From Salvelinus alpinus (taxonomy: Eukaryota; Chordata; Actinopteri; Salmoniformes; Salmonidae), in assembly GCF_045679555.1 (NCBI RefSeq), contig NC_092100.1:35922106-35986105 (forward strand): a stretch of 64,000 nt of DNA, in the 5' to 3' direction. Below, one piece after another: positions 45,491 to 57,991 of the stretch (position 1 is its first letter; every line of letters starts with the position of its first letter). The position numbers and the translations under genes were made by a program. The notes under the pieces are model-generated. The model did not search any database. It had not been told where the DNA came from and was given only the letters and a program-made list of their open reading frames with translations.

Positions 45491-45794
45491 GTAAGTACTA
45501 CAAATGTGTGTGTATGTGTGATATTTGTCTGCTGTCTGAAAAATAAGAGGGTCTAGAAGACTGAGGCAGGGGTGGGGGAGTTGTGAAGAGACAAAGAAGA
45601 GAGATTGCTGGAGAGGGATAGATTCAAGTGGTTGGTGTCGCTGTGCATATCAATGGTGAGTGCTGTGCTACTTTCTGAGTACATTTGCAGAGATAGGCAG
45701 AAAAAAAATCTAAATTAGGTATGCATGCGTACATGGGAGAGTTTGTTTTTTCTAGTGGAGGAGGAGAGGACACTGCTACAGTTTCTTTGTATGC

Positions 45795-46348
45795 TGACTG
45801 CGAGGAAGGCCCTAAACATTTTTTAAGACTCCAGGCACCCAAGTCATAGACTTTTTTCTCTTCTACCGCACAGCAAGTGGTACCGATGCACCAAGTCTGG
45901 AACCAACAGGACCCTGATCAGCTTCAACCCCCAAGCCATAAGATTTCTAAATAGTTAGTTAAATAGTTAACCAATAGTCACCCGGACTATCTGCATTGAC
46001 CCTTTTTGCACTAACTTTTTTGACTCATCACATACACAGCTGCTACTGTTTATTATCTATCATGTTACGTAGTCACTTTATTCCTAATTATATGTACATA
46101 TCTTCTTCAATTACTTCGTACCTCTACACATCGACTCAGTACTGGTACCCCATGTATATAGCCAAGTTATCGTTACTAATTGTGTATTTATTATTACTTT
46201 TATTATTACATGTTATTACTTTTCTATTATTTCTCTATTTTCTTTCTCTCTGTACTGTTGGGAAAGGCCCATAAGTAAGGATTTCACTGTTAGTCTACAC
46301 CTGTTGTTTACGAAGCATGTGACAAATATAATGTGGTTTTATTTGACT
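45795..46348 (+). mobile_element. 5'-truncated L2-like LINE fragment
   Basis: GGAAGGCCCTAAACATTTTT and AGTCATAGACTTTTTTCTCT match the post-RT end of the LINE at 34218-38062. CCCCCAAGCCATAAGATTTC and the tail GTCTACACCTGTTGTTTACG also match. It lies in the putative first intron of prrt4. Confidence 0.8.
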
Positions 46349-46505
46349 GTGAGGTGTGTGTTGTCTGGGTTCTGCAGGTGAGCCTATTCTTAAGTATGTG
46401 GCATTGAGCTGAAAGAAGTGTTCGTTGGGAATCATGTGATTGGACAGCAATGTTTACCTGCCTCATGTGACTTCAAAGAGAATATTACACTATAGGGTCT
46501 CCATC

Positions 46506-48063
46506 ATGGCTGCTGTGATGTGGACCTCTCTCCTCCTCTCCCTTGCTCCTCTCCTCCATCTTCAAGCCTTTACCTTGGCCCCAGAGGGCGCCACAAAGGC
46601 ACCACCACACCCACATACAGACACACAGATCGACGTCCCAGTACTGGCCTCACACAGCACTGTATGGCCCTCCTGGGCTCCTGTAGTCCCCACAGCTGGA
46701 GCCAGAAGGGCCGACTCTCTGGACTGGTTTCCAGGGCTGAAAGACTCCACACTGGCACCTGAGGAAACTGAGAAAAAGGACAACAAAGATGAGTTTCGGG
46801 GAACTATCAGTGACTACACAGAGACCCAAGGCTTTAATCCACTCACTAGACCTACATCACCAGCCCCAGTGAATGCACAGCTAGGGTCTACTACTGACGC
46901 GGACCAACACCAACCCAGAGCCCAGGCCACAAACAGAGAGTTGTTAGCTCTGGACTTCTCAGCCACTCAACAGAGAGACATACTGGAGGGAGATATCGTG
47001 ATGGAAGAGATTGGAGACGAGTTACAGGACTTCACAGAGGAAACAGGAACAGACACAAGTAAGAGCATCCAACCCCCATCCCTTCACCCCCATGTCACAG
47101 TGATATGTCCACTTTTACAACACCCTCAGGGTGTTGGTAAGAATAGTCTTCCCTAGTATTTATAGGATATTTGGCAGAATTGACCTATTTTCGATTTTGT
47201 AAAATATTGGTGGTGAATGTACTGATTTACTGTGGCAGTGTGATGAGAGTAACCCCTTATATATTTTCTGTTCACGACATCCTACCTCTGATATCATGAA
47301 GTACAATGTGTGTTTGGTGTTTACATGCCCCTGTAGCAGTTGTAGTTGTAGTAGTATTAGTAGTGTGTGTGTTTGCTATTGAAGTGTGTGTTGGAAGGTG
47401 ACTTGTCTTCTCTGTCTGCTCTGTGCCTTCTCTATATCTGCTCTATGTCTGCTCTGTGCCTGCTCTATGTCTGCTCTATGCCTGCTCTATGTCTGCTCTG
47501 TGCCTGCTCTATGTCTGCTCTGTGCCTCCTCTATGTCTGCTCTATGTCTGCTCTGTGCCTGCTCTGTGAATGTGTGATATGTATTCTGCTGTCAAACACA
47601 GTTTTATATTCACAGGGTGGTTTACGTCACGCCTCTCCCTCTCTCTCCTCTCTCTCTTTCTCATTCTCTCCTCTCCTTCTCTCATCTCCTTCTCTCCCAC
47701 TCCATCAATCCTCCTTCTCTCCCCCCTCAATCTCCCCCTTCATCTCTCCCCTCCATCTTCCATCCATCTCTACCACCTCTCACTCTCCTCTTCTTTTCTA
47801 CTCTGTCACAGACACACTTTATTTCTCTCCCTTGCTGTCCTATCTTCTTAAACAGCTACGCTGAGGGAGACTGTTAATGAATTCCTTTGTGTGAGGACAG
47901 TAAATGAGATGTGAATGAGAAACACAGTGGACTGGTGGTTTTATATAGGACATTGTAGAAGCATCTTGCCTCTCCAGCCAGGGAGGGGTAGAGAGCATAG
48001 ATAGAGGGTAGTAAAAGGTCTAAGAGGGAGGGAGACAGAACTGGGTTAGCTCTGTGTCTCACA

Positions 48064-48114
<51 letters not shown>

Positions 48115-51100
48115 AAGAGAAGAGACCAGAGAAGGTCTTGTTGTAGAGCTCAGTAGGCAGTAGGCAGGCACATAGGGAATGGACTTGTCTACATTATTCA
48201 GATGTTATGTAATCATAGGGGACAGACATACAGTATAGAATACAGTAGCAAGAAAAAGTATGTGAACCCTTTGGAAATACCTGGATTTCTGAATAAATTG
48301 GCCATACAATTTGATCTAGGTCACAACAATAGACTAACACAGTCTGCTTAAACTAAAAACACATAAACAATTATACGTTTTCATGTCTTTATTGAACACA
48401 CCGTGTAAACATTCACAGTGCAGGGTGGAAAAAGAATGTGAACCTTTGGTTTTAATAACTGGTTTACCCTCCTTTGGCAGCAATAACCTCAACCAAATGT
48501 TTTCTGTAGTTGCGGATCTGACCTGCACAATGGTCTGGAGGAATTTTGGACCATTCCACTTTACAAAACTGTTTCAGTTCAGCAATGTTCTTGGGATGTC
48601 TTGTGTGAACTGCTGTCTCGAGGTCATGCTACAGCATCTCAATCGGGTTGAAGTCAGGACTCTGACTGGGCCACTCCAGAAGGCGTATTTTCTTCTGTTG
48701 CATCAGTGTTTTGGGTCGTTGTCCTGTTGCATCACCCAACTTCTGTTGAGCTTCAACAGATAGCCTAACAATCTCCTGCAAAATGTCTTGATAAACTCTG
48801 GAGAAAAAAAAATTCCGTTGATGATAGCAAGCTGTCAAGGCCCTGAGGCAGCAAAGCTACCCCAAACCATGATGCTCCCGCCACCATACTTTACAGTTGG
48901 GATGAGGTTTTGCTGTTGGAGTTCTGTGCCTTTTTTTCTCCACACATAGTGTTGTGTGTTCCTTCCAAACACAACTGTAGTTTCATCTGTCCACAGAATA
49001 TTTTGCCAGTAGCGCTGTGGAACATCCAGGTGCACTTTTGCAAACTTCAGATGTGCAGCAATGTTTTTTTTGGACAGCAGTGGCTTCGTCCTCCCATGAA
49101 CACCAGTCTTGTTTAGTGTTTTACATATCTTAGACTCTTCAATAGAGATGTTAGCATGTTCCAGAAATGTATGTAAGTCTTTAGCTGACACTCTAGGATT
49201 CTTCTTAACCTCATTAAGCATTCTGCGCTGTGCTCTTGCAGTCATCTTTGCAGGACGGCCACTCCTAGGGAGAGTAGCAACAGTGCTGAACTTTCTTCAT
49301 TTATAGACAATTTGTCTTACTGTGGACTGATGAACATCAAGGCTTTTAGAGATACTTTTGTAACCCTTTCGAGCTTTATGCAAGTCAATAATTCTTAATC
49401 TGAGGTCTTCTGAGATCTCTTTTGGTCGAGGCATGGTTCACATCAGGCAATACTTCTTGTGAATAGCAAACTCAAATTTTGTGAGTGTTTTTTATAGGGC
49501 AAGGCAGCTCTAACCAACATCTCCAATCTCATCTCATTGATTGGACTCCAGGTTAGCTGACTCCTGACTTCAATTAGCCTAGGGGTTCATCAACCTACAC
49601 TGTGAATGTGTAAATGATGTATTCAGTATAGACAAGAAAATTACAATAATTTGTGTGTTATTAGTTTAAGCACACTATATTTGTCTATTGTTGTGACTTA
49701 GATGAAGATCAGATTAAATTTGATGACCAATTTATGCAGAAATCCAGGTAATTCCAAAGGGTTCACATACTTTTTCTTGCCATATTATGTTATTATTGAT
49801 ATGTTAGTTATAAGAGTGTGCTTGTGATTATAAATAGTTACACAAATGAGAACAGCAATGGGGTCAAAACTACCTCATCTGAACACAGTCTCTCTCTCCC
49901 TCTCTTGCTCTCTGTCCCTCCCTCCCACCCTTTCTCTCTCTCTCCCCTGGCTCTCTCTCTCTCTGACCCAGTTAGAGATTCCCAGTTACAAGAATGTACT
50001 TTTATAATGGATTAGCTCTCTTGCTCTCCCTCTCTCTCCCTGATATTTCACCCAATGAAATTCCAGGGGCAAGTGGTTGATTTGGGCATCAGTTTCAAGA
50101 ATCTTTGTTTCTGTTTTTGCAGGTGTGTTTCCAGAGGAGGGGTGGCCAAAGTCGGCCACCAATGAGTCGGTTCTCGTCGACTGCAGCCTTGACACCAGAG
50201 CCACACCCTGCAACACAACTGATCAATCCTGGAGCTCCTTTTACCCCGATGACATCATCTCCAATCAATCCCAGCGCCCCTTTCTGTCTCTAACCCCTCC
50301 TCTCTTTGTGCCTCTGTATTCTGATTGGAACTCAGCTCTAGCCACCTGGGGCTTTGCCTGGGAGGCCCACATCTACGGTCTGGGATCTGTGTTCACTGCA
50401 TTAGGTCTGATATCTGTACTCTGCCTGTTAGGTCTGCCCCTGCGCTGCCCCCCAGGAAGCCCCTACTTCACCCTGCTGCACCTGTTCCTCCTGGCCACCG
50501 GAGGCACTAGAGCATTCTTTCTGCTGTATGATGCTTATAGTCACCAGGACCACCTGCCTGCTCTGGGCTCTCTCCTCCTCTCTGAACTACCCTTCCCCTG
50601 CCTCACCTCTGCCTTCTCCGTCTGCTTCCTTCTTCTCTCCCTCCGCTCTCGCATGTACCTCTCCCTTCATTTTTCCCTCTCTCTCTCCCTCCCTCTCTCC
50701 ACCCTGCCCAGGCCTTGTCTCTTGTTCTTCCTCTCCCTGATGCACTTCGGGGCCTTCATGGGCTCCATAGCTCTATTCCATGTCTTCCCAAGCCTCCCTG
50801 TTCTTCTCCTGCTCCCCCAGGGAGTGTTCATCCTCCTCTGCCTCCTCCTCCCCTGCTCCTTCCTCCTCTTCTACTGCCATGTACGACAAGACGCCAAACA
50901 CATCCAACGGCTGAGTGACGGTGAGGGAGAGGTAACAGGTTCCCCAGTTCTGGTGGGGCGGCTGTTCCGGTGCCCATTCGCTGAGGCTGAGGAGTGGAGA
51001 AGGGCAGCAAGGGCTGGGGTGGGAGGGGCTCTGTGCCTGTTAGGGTGTGGGGGGCTTCAGCTGTATGGGATGTTACATGCATTAGGGCTCGGAGGGGTGA

Positions 51101-52287
51101 ATGCTGGGGCAGGGTTCCAGCCCTGGCCTTGGTGGGCATACCACCTGGGCTGCAGGCTCTGTGAGGTAGGGGTGTGTCTGTCCCTGTCAATCATCGGCAC
51201 TCAGCCCCTCCTCTTCTGTTGCTCCAACTCTAACTCCTCCTCCCGGACTAAACTCAACACCAACACCTGTCAGGAGTCGTGGGCGCGGCTGCCCTGTGCC
51301 TCACCGGCAGGAGGGCCTAGCCACCCACTTCCCCTCTCTCCCATCCTCCCCCCTCACTACCCCTGGTCCCTTGGGGAGAAAGAGAAGCAGGTGGTCTGTG
51401 ATGTCATCAGGAAGCGCCAGTCCGAAGACCTCCCCCTCTACACACTAATGGAACCCTCTTCAAATGGACTGAATCTGCATCCTCACCTTAACCCCCACCC
51501 TGGCCAGACCAAAACCTCCAGACACCCCAACCTCCCTGATCCTCCAAGCCCACCAGGGAGACTTCAAGCTGGGGTTGAGTCCCAGGGCTCCTCCCAGGGT
51601 AGTCTATGTCTGGAAACTGACTCCACAGTGGACCTGCGCCCCCCCTCTCCCATTGACCTGTCCCGCAGCATAGACCAGGCCCTGTACAGCGAGACCCTGT
51701 TCCCCCACAGCCTTTTCAGCCCCTCCAGGCTGCTCCACGCCTCTTCCAGCCTCTCCTTGAACTCCCCTGGCTCCCACCACAGCCAGAGTGCCTCATGGCC
51801 TGGAAACAGCTCAGCTGACAGTCCCCTCTACCGGACCTCTTCCTGTGGAGATGTGGATATGTCTCCTACACGGCCTCCCCAGCCGGGATGCATTCTCCCA
51901 GGCCACAGCGATCCCTGCTGTCTGCCTGAATGCTGGTGGAGAGGTAGTAACTCCAGCTATCTGTGCCAGGAGTCCCTGAGTGGGTCTTCCCAGGGTCTGT
52001 TCTCCAGCTCAGGGACAGGAGGGGCATGGTCACACCCCCACACCACCAGAGGGCAGCCCTCCCAGAGCAGCATGCCCAGGACACTCCCCCACCTTACCTA
52101 TCACAGACGTTACCGCACCCTCAGCTCGGCCTCGCAGGACAGTTGGGGGGAGGGGCGGCTGGAGGGCAGAGAGGACCTGAGTGAAAGCAGGTTGCTGGAA
52201 CGGGATACGGCCGTACAAGCAGAATTCGTCAACGTGTGCCGACAGATCGATGCTCTTAGCGTGTGCAGTGACACTATTGACCTGTAG
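46506..52287 (+). CDS. prrt4: Proline-rich transmembrane protein 4 (PRRT4), 905 codons
   Basis: Two coding exons: 46506-47058 (donor AA|GTAAGA) and 50123-52287 (acceptor TTTTTGCAG), joining in phase to TDTSVFPEEGW. The total of 905 codons is close to the roughly 900 of human PRRT4. The N-terminus is a signal peptide ([20 protein letters not shown]) followed by a low-complexity Pro/Thr ectodomain with N-glycosylation sequons (NES, NTT, NQS). Hydrophobic segments follow at about residues 262-290, 298-320, 345-360, 384-438 (two), 484-503 and 530-552. A long Ser/Pro-rich cytoplasmic tail ends [16 protein letters not shown]. The function of PRRT4 is poorly known. The ATG at 46506 is chosen over an upstream in-frame one at 46440 because it starts the signal peptide. 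Synteny between rbm28 and impdh1 supports the name. Confidence 0.93.
47410..47572. repeat. About 10-bp repeat (CTGCTCTATGT/CTGCTCTGTGC) in prrt4 intron
   Basis: TCTGCTCTATG and CCTGCTCTGTG alternate about fifteen times. All frames of such a tract stay open, so the Cys/Leu-rich translation ([11 protein letters not shown]) is not a gene. A CT-rich tract follows to 47850. Confidence 0.9.
48064..48113. repeat. (CA)n microsatellite
   Basis: CT-rich then about 20 CA dinucleotides, in the prrt4 intron. Confidence 0.9.
48243..49782 (-). mobile_element. Tc1-like transposon in the prrt4 intron
   Basis: The ends CAGTAGCAAGAAAAAGTATG and CATACTTTTTCTTGCCA are inverted. TA precedes the left end. On the - strand the transposase reads [20 protein letters not shown] (49200 down), [15 protein letters not shown] (first Asp), [23 protein letters not shown]-like sequence near 48720 ([14 protein letters not shown], degenerate) and [17 protein letters not shown] (Glu). 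Stops and frame changes lie before and between the blocks. Confidence 0.9.
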
Positions 52288-52767
52288 GCAGATGCTACAG
52301 GGTTTGAACCATGTGTCATCTATGTGCCACAAGGACGTAAGGATATGACATGTATAATGCACAGAGATTATATATTGACCTCTAGTGAGAGCTAAGGACT
52401 TAACTGAGTGATGTTAGCATTCAGATCAAGCAGTTTTTGCACTGCTACAACAGAAGTGTACAGAGGTAGAACTAACTATCAGTTGCAGTTTTATGGGGAT
52501 TCTACACATAGACTTATAGATAGTTCTGTTTGATTAGTTATAAGCTGTATATAACTGTACAGTTAGTTCCAAAATGTGCTAAATGAACAATGAACTTACT
52601 GAAACAACCAAAGTAGAACTGATTTGAAGAACTTTGAATAAGAAATGTCAGTGTAGTGTTGATGATAACTATACCAATATGCAAGATCACGTCATGCTTT
52701 ATTGCCATCTACTGGGGGAGAGTGAACATAAAGTGTAACTCATACATTATAGCTGTTTTTTAATAAA
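52288..52767 (+). other. prrt4 3' UTR with poly(A) signal
   Basis: AATAAA at 52762-52767 lies 475 bases after the stop codon and is the first good signal downstream. Confidence 0.6.
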
Positions 52768-53041
52768 CAGTTTGTTCTTATAAAGAATTTATAACTAGTG
52801 GCCTACCACCAAGCAATACAAGCGTACCTGTTTAAGTCACAACACCAATATAAACCAGGAGTTATACTATTGTTCAAGTGCCAAATGCAGCAATGGAACC
52901 CGATACCAAAGCTAAGATCTCACTCAACGTTTTTAATTTCATTGAAAAACAGCTCAACCGCTGATATTTCAAACCCTTTCTCTACAATGAGTAGCGCTGT
53001 GTCATACGGTACATATATCATTGAAGACTGTGTAAAATATA

Positions 53042-53568
53042 CAGAGTATACTAAACGTAAGAACACCTGCTCTTTCCATGACAGACTGACCAGGTGAATC
53101 CAGATTAAAGTTATGATCCCTTATTGATGTCATTTGTTAAATCCACTTCAGTCAGTGTAGATGAATGGGAGGAGACAGGTTAAAGAAGGATTTTTAAGCC
53201 TTGAGACAATTGAGACATGGATATGTGCCATTCAGAGGGTGAATGACAAAATAGTTAAGTACCTTTGAACAGGGTATGGTAGTAGGTGCCAGGCGCACCA
53301 GTTTGTGTCAAGAACTCTAACCCTGTTGGGTTTTTCATGCTCAACAGTTTCCTGTGTGTATCAAGAATGTTCCATCACCTGAAGGACATCCAGCCAATTT
53401 GACACAACTGTGGGAAGCATTGGAGTCAACATGGGCCAGCATCCCTGTGGAATGCTTTCGACACCTTATAGAGTCCATGCCCTGACAAATTAAGGATGTT
53501 CTGTGGGCAAAAGTGGAGGGTGTAACTCAATATTAGGAAGGTGTTCCTAATGGTTGGTATACTCAGTG
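53042..53568. mobile_element. Non-autonomous Tc1/mariner-type element
   Basis: The ends CAGAGTATACTAAACGTAAG and TTGGTATACTCAGTG are imperfect inverted repeats flanked by TA. The inside has transposase remnants only ([20 protein letters not shown]-like near 53408-53465). About 527 bp. This family is common in salmonid introns and flanks. Confidence 0.8.
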
Positions 53569-53694
53569 TATGTTTTATTGTAAATACAATGTACATGGAA
53601 AACAGTTCTACTAGTATGTCATGCATCGTAGATGAGGTATGATAAACAAATTAAGTTTATGATGTTTGAAAAAATAATTATTTCTAGTAATACG

Positions 53695-54590
53695 AACAAA
53701 CAGTTGCGGACAAATATATTGGCACCCTTGCACTTTTCTTAAATATTTCCCTATTTCTTCTAAAATAAGAAGAACTTGTCTCCACACCTTGTTATTGGAT
53801 TTTCAACATTGCAGAACCACATTTTTTTTAGTATACTTAAGTTTTCAATTTGAATGGAGAAAATAATGACAAATGCCATAGGTTTTTGGTTTTGGATTCC
53901 GTGTGCAAGGCATTTTTTTATTTGATTTTTTATTTAACCAGGCAAATCAGTTAAGAACAAATTCTTATTTACAATGACAGCCTAGGAACAGCGGGTTAAC
54001 TGCCTTGTTCAGGGACAAAACAACAGATTTTTACCTTGTTAGCTCGGGGATTCAATCTAGCAACCTTTCGGTTACTGGCCCAACTCTCTAACTACTAGGC
54101 TACCTGCGGCCCATAACGAAATCAGATTATCAGGTGTTTTGGATCCAATGTTCAACCCAGTGTCTCCGTTGAAGGTTGTGGGTCTCCCAGCAGGACAGCG
54201 ACCCCAAACACACATAGAAAAACACCCAGGTTCAAGAACAGATGCTGTTCTGGAGTGGGCAGCAAAGTCCAGATCTGAATCCCATCCATAACCTATGGCA
54301 AGAGCTGGAAACAGCAGTTGGTGGAGGGCACCGCTTAAAACATAGAACAATTTGAGCAACTTGCTGCTGAAAAGCACTTATCTTGGCAAAAGGCTGTGCA
54401 ACCAAGTACTAGCTCCGGGATGGCAATCATTTTGTTCATGCTGTTTGTCTTTATCTTCTCAATTAAAATTGTGAACTTAAGTTTACAAAAATACAATAGG
54501 TTCTGTAATGAGGAAAATCCAATACGTTTTTTTCAATTTCTTTGAAAAGAAATAGGAATTATTTAACATTTTACTGCAGTGGGCTAAATC
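53695..54590 (+). mobile_element. Tc1-like relic interrupted by a HpaI SINE
   Basis: The left end resembles a Tc1 terminus (CAGTTGCGGACAAATATATT ... GGCACCCTTGC). After the SINE, transposase C-terminal codons are readable: QQDSDPKHT (54189-54215) and SPDLNPIHNLWQELE (about 54268-54312), with His in place of the catalytic Glu. No open frame remains. The right limit is approximate. Confidence 0.7.
53914..54112 (-). repeat. HpaI-type salmonid SINE, antisense
   Basis: TTTATTTAACCAGGCAAATC is the reverse of the HpaI tail. It is followed by TTGTTCAGGGACAAAACAAC, GCTCGGGGATTCAATCTAGC (B box reversed) and ACTACTAGGCTACCTGCGGC (A box end). Near full length. Confidence 0.9.
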
Positions 54591-55960
54591 AGGGTCACAC
54601 ATGGTGATTCTTGGTAGGCTTAAACAAATCCACTTTGAAACAAAAGTATATACCACAAACAAAAAAAAGAAGACACCTGTACCATGTCAGATATAGAGTT
54701 GAAATGTATTACATTTTGAGTTTGCATCCCAATACTACACTTTATATGCATCACAGAAGACTAAAATATAACAAAACTGTTTGACACAGAACCACCAGAT
54801 TTTCGTTGTTGGGAAAATCGCAAAAACATTCCACCCATGAGGCCAAAGAGGGCGCTTTGGTTATTGACTGCAGGAAAGGGCTACGAAAAGTGCCAATATA
54901 TTTGGCCGCAACTGAACAATAAATACAGTATGGGTGACACTCTAGTCAGACCTTTATGGACTCTGACTGTATACATTGTCATGATCTATAGGCCCTATCA
55001 CAGAGAGAGTTGTTTCAGTTGAACTACTTGTTTTTTTCTGTAGTCAGCAGCAATAGTTTACACATGAATGAAATCTCAGTTCGTCTTGCCACAACTCTGT
55101 AGTGTAAGCCTTGTGTGGTTTATGTTGCTATTAAACAGCTTTTGACAACTTTGGATGAGACAAATGGAGAGAGAAGGAAATTAGTGAAAGAATGAGGAAA
55201 GGGTAGGAAGGGAGTGTGTGAGAAAAACAAAGACCACATATCCCTCTGCTGATGTGGAAAAAGGATAATGTCAGGCATTACATTATGGGCAGCAATTGAT
55301 GTAACGATATCATGTATCCTACTCAACATACCGTTTTGGGAGTGTAACCACAACATAGCAGATACTGTACATACACCAAATAAGGAGAATAGTAGATGTT
55401 ATATTGAAGTTAACTTCTTTATTCTGGTTCATGCAATAGCATGGTACAGCATTAAGGAATTTAAAAGTCTGAGGTATAAAATACAAAGCATGATCAAAGA
55501 GTTAGCCTGCTAACTTAACTAAATGTTCTGAAATAACTTACATGTTTTACAAATTGGCATGGTATAATTGACTCAACAACAAAAAAACACAACTAAAAAG
55601 TTTAGTTCTTAATGAACCAGAAATTCAGCCATTATTTCTGTCTTTGATCCTGATTTGTAGTATAACCTCTGGAGAAAACAAAAACTACTTTTGTGCAACT
55701 TTCATCACCTAATGTTCACTTCACACAAAGATTAACACAACAAACTGGGAGAAGTTCTGTCGTTGCGGGTGGGTCACTAATTTAACTGACAGTGCCCTAC
55801 TGTTATAAACTAGTTGCACATCTTCTACAGGAAGGAAATTGAGGAAATGAAAGAATCTGTGTCATCAGTAAAACTATTCATCATTAAAAAACTAATTTCT
55901 TCACTCACTGCCACAGGGTATTAGCAGTACATTCACCCTGGTAAACAAGATAATTCAAGG
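54591..55960. other. Intergenic; nothing recognised
   Basis: AT-rich sequence with no convincing exon or repeat family. Confidence 0.4.
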
Positions 55961-55961
55961 T

Positions 55962-56044
55962 TGGTTTCCCAAACACAGATTCTCCATTGAGCATGCGTTT
56001 TAGTCCAGGACTAGGCTTAACCTGTGTCCGGGAAACCAGACCTC
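55962..56044. repeat. Small palindromic MITE fragment
   Basis: GGTTTCCCAAACACAGATTC faces AACCTGTGTCCGGGAAACC. The central arms (TTTTAGTCCAGGACTAGGCT) belong to a foldback MITE family common in salmonids. One arm is shortened. Confidence 0.6.
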
Positions 56045-56411
56045 AGTATCATATATGACTAGGTATACAGTATTATATTGTGACCTACATGTACAGTCCA
56101 TTCGGAAAGTATTCAGACCATTTGAGACTTTTTCCAAATATTGTTATGTTACAACCTTAATCTAAAATGTATTACGTTCATTTTTTCCCTCGAATCTAAA
56201 CAAAACACCCCATAATGACAGTGAAAATAGGTCTTTAGAAATGTTTGCAAATGTATTTTTTTTAAATAAAAGACAAATGCCTTATTTATATAAGTATTTA
56301 GACCCTTTGCTATGAGACTCCAAATTGAGCGCAGGTTCATCCTATTTCTATTGATCATTCTTGAGATGTTTCTACAACTTGGAGTCCACCTGTGGTAAAT
56401 TCAATTGATTG

Positions 56412-56928
56412 CAGTGGTTTAAAGTACTTAAGTAAAAATCTTTAAAGTACTACTTAAGTCGTTTTTTTATATATCTGTACTTTACTATTTACATTTGACA
56501 ACTTTTACTCCATACATTTTCCCCTCACACCCAAAAGAACCCCATACATTTGGAATGTTTAGCAGGACAGGAAAATTGTCTAATTCACGCTCTTATCAAG
56601 AGAACATCCCTGGTCATCCCTACTGTCTCTGCTCTGGCAGACTCACGAAACACAAATGCTTCATTTGTAATCATGTCTCATGTCTGAGTGTTGAACTGTG
56701 CTCCAGGCAATCCGTAAATTAAAAAAGAAACAAGAAAATCGTGTCGTCTGGTTTGCTTAATATAAGAAATGTTTAATGATTTATACTTTTGATACTTAAG
56801 TACATTTCAAACCAAATACTTTTACTCATGTAGTATTTTACTGGGTGACTTTCACTTGAGTCATTTTCTTTTAAAAGGTATCTTTACTTTTACTCAAGTA
56901 TGAAAATTGGGTACTTTTTCCACCACTG
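56412..56928. mobile_element. hAT-type MITE, second copy, perfect 8-bp duplication
   Basis: The ends CAGTGGTTTAAAGTACTTAA and GGTACTTTTTCCACCACTG are inverted. ATTGATTG is present on both sides (56404-56411 and 56929-56936). 517 bp, same family as 12825-13427. Confidence 0.92.
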
Positions 56929-57991
56929 ATTGATTGGACATGATTTGGAAAGGAACACACATCTCAATATAAAGGTCCCACAGTTGACAGTGCATGTCAA
57001 AGCCATGAGGTCGAAATAATTGTTCGTAGAGCTTTGAGACACGATTGTGTCGAGGCACAGATCTGGGGAAGGCTACCCAAAAAAATTCTGCAGCATTGAA
57101 GGTCCCCAAGAACACAGTGGACTCCATAATTCTTAAAATTGAAGAAATTTGGAAACACCAAGACTCTTCCAAGCAATTGGCGGAGAAGGGCCTTGGTCAG
57201 GGAGGTGACCAAGAACCCGATGGTCACTCTGACCGAGCTCCAGAGTTAATCTGCGGAGATGGGAGAACCTTCCAGAAGGACAACCATCTCTGCAGCACTC
57301 AATCAATTTTTTTATTTTATTTTACCTTTATTTATCAGGCCTTTATGGTAGAGTGGCTTCCAGACGGAAAGGCACATGACAGCCCGCTATGAGTTTGCCA
57401 AAAGGTACCTTAAGGACTCTCAGACCATGAGAAACAAGATTCTCTGGTCTGATCAAACCAAGATTGAACTCTTTGGCCTGAATGCCAAGTGTCATGTCTG
57501 GAGGAAACCTGGCACCATCCCTACGGTGGTAGAACCATGCTGTGGGGATGGTTTTCAGCGGCAGGGACTGGGAGACTAGTCAGAATCAAGGGAAAGATGA
57601 ACCAAGCAAAGTACAGAGAGATGCTTGATGAAAACCTAATCTAGAGCACTCAGGACCTCAGACTGGGGCAAAGGTTCACCTTCCAACAGGACAATGACGC
57701 TAAGCACACAGCCAAGACAATGTAGGAGTGGCCCAGCCAGAGCCCGGACTTGAACCCAATCTAACATCTCTGGATAGATCTCAAAATAGCTGTGCAGCGA
57801 CACTCCCCATCCAACCTGACAGAGCTTGAGAGTGAAAGAAGAATGGTAAAAACTCACCAAATACAGATGTGCCAAGCATGTGGCGTCATGCTCCAGAAGA
57901 CCAATCTGTAATCGCTGCCAAAGGTGCTTCAACAAAGTACTGAGTAAAAGGTCTGAATACTTATGTAAAAGTTTTTTTTATTTTTTATATA

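Noticed and set aside
46440-46505. Upstream in-frame ATG of prrt4
   Set aside because: The ATG at 46506 begins a standard signal peptide, whereas the extra 22 codons would bury it. The upstream one could still be used, but I prefer the inner start.
47367-47864. Cys/Leu-rich frame of about 165 codons in the prrt4 intron
   Set aside because: It is the translation of a 10-bp repeat followed by a CT-rich tract.
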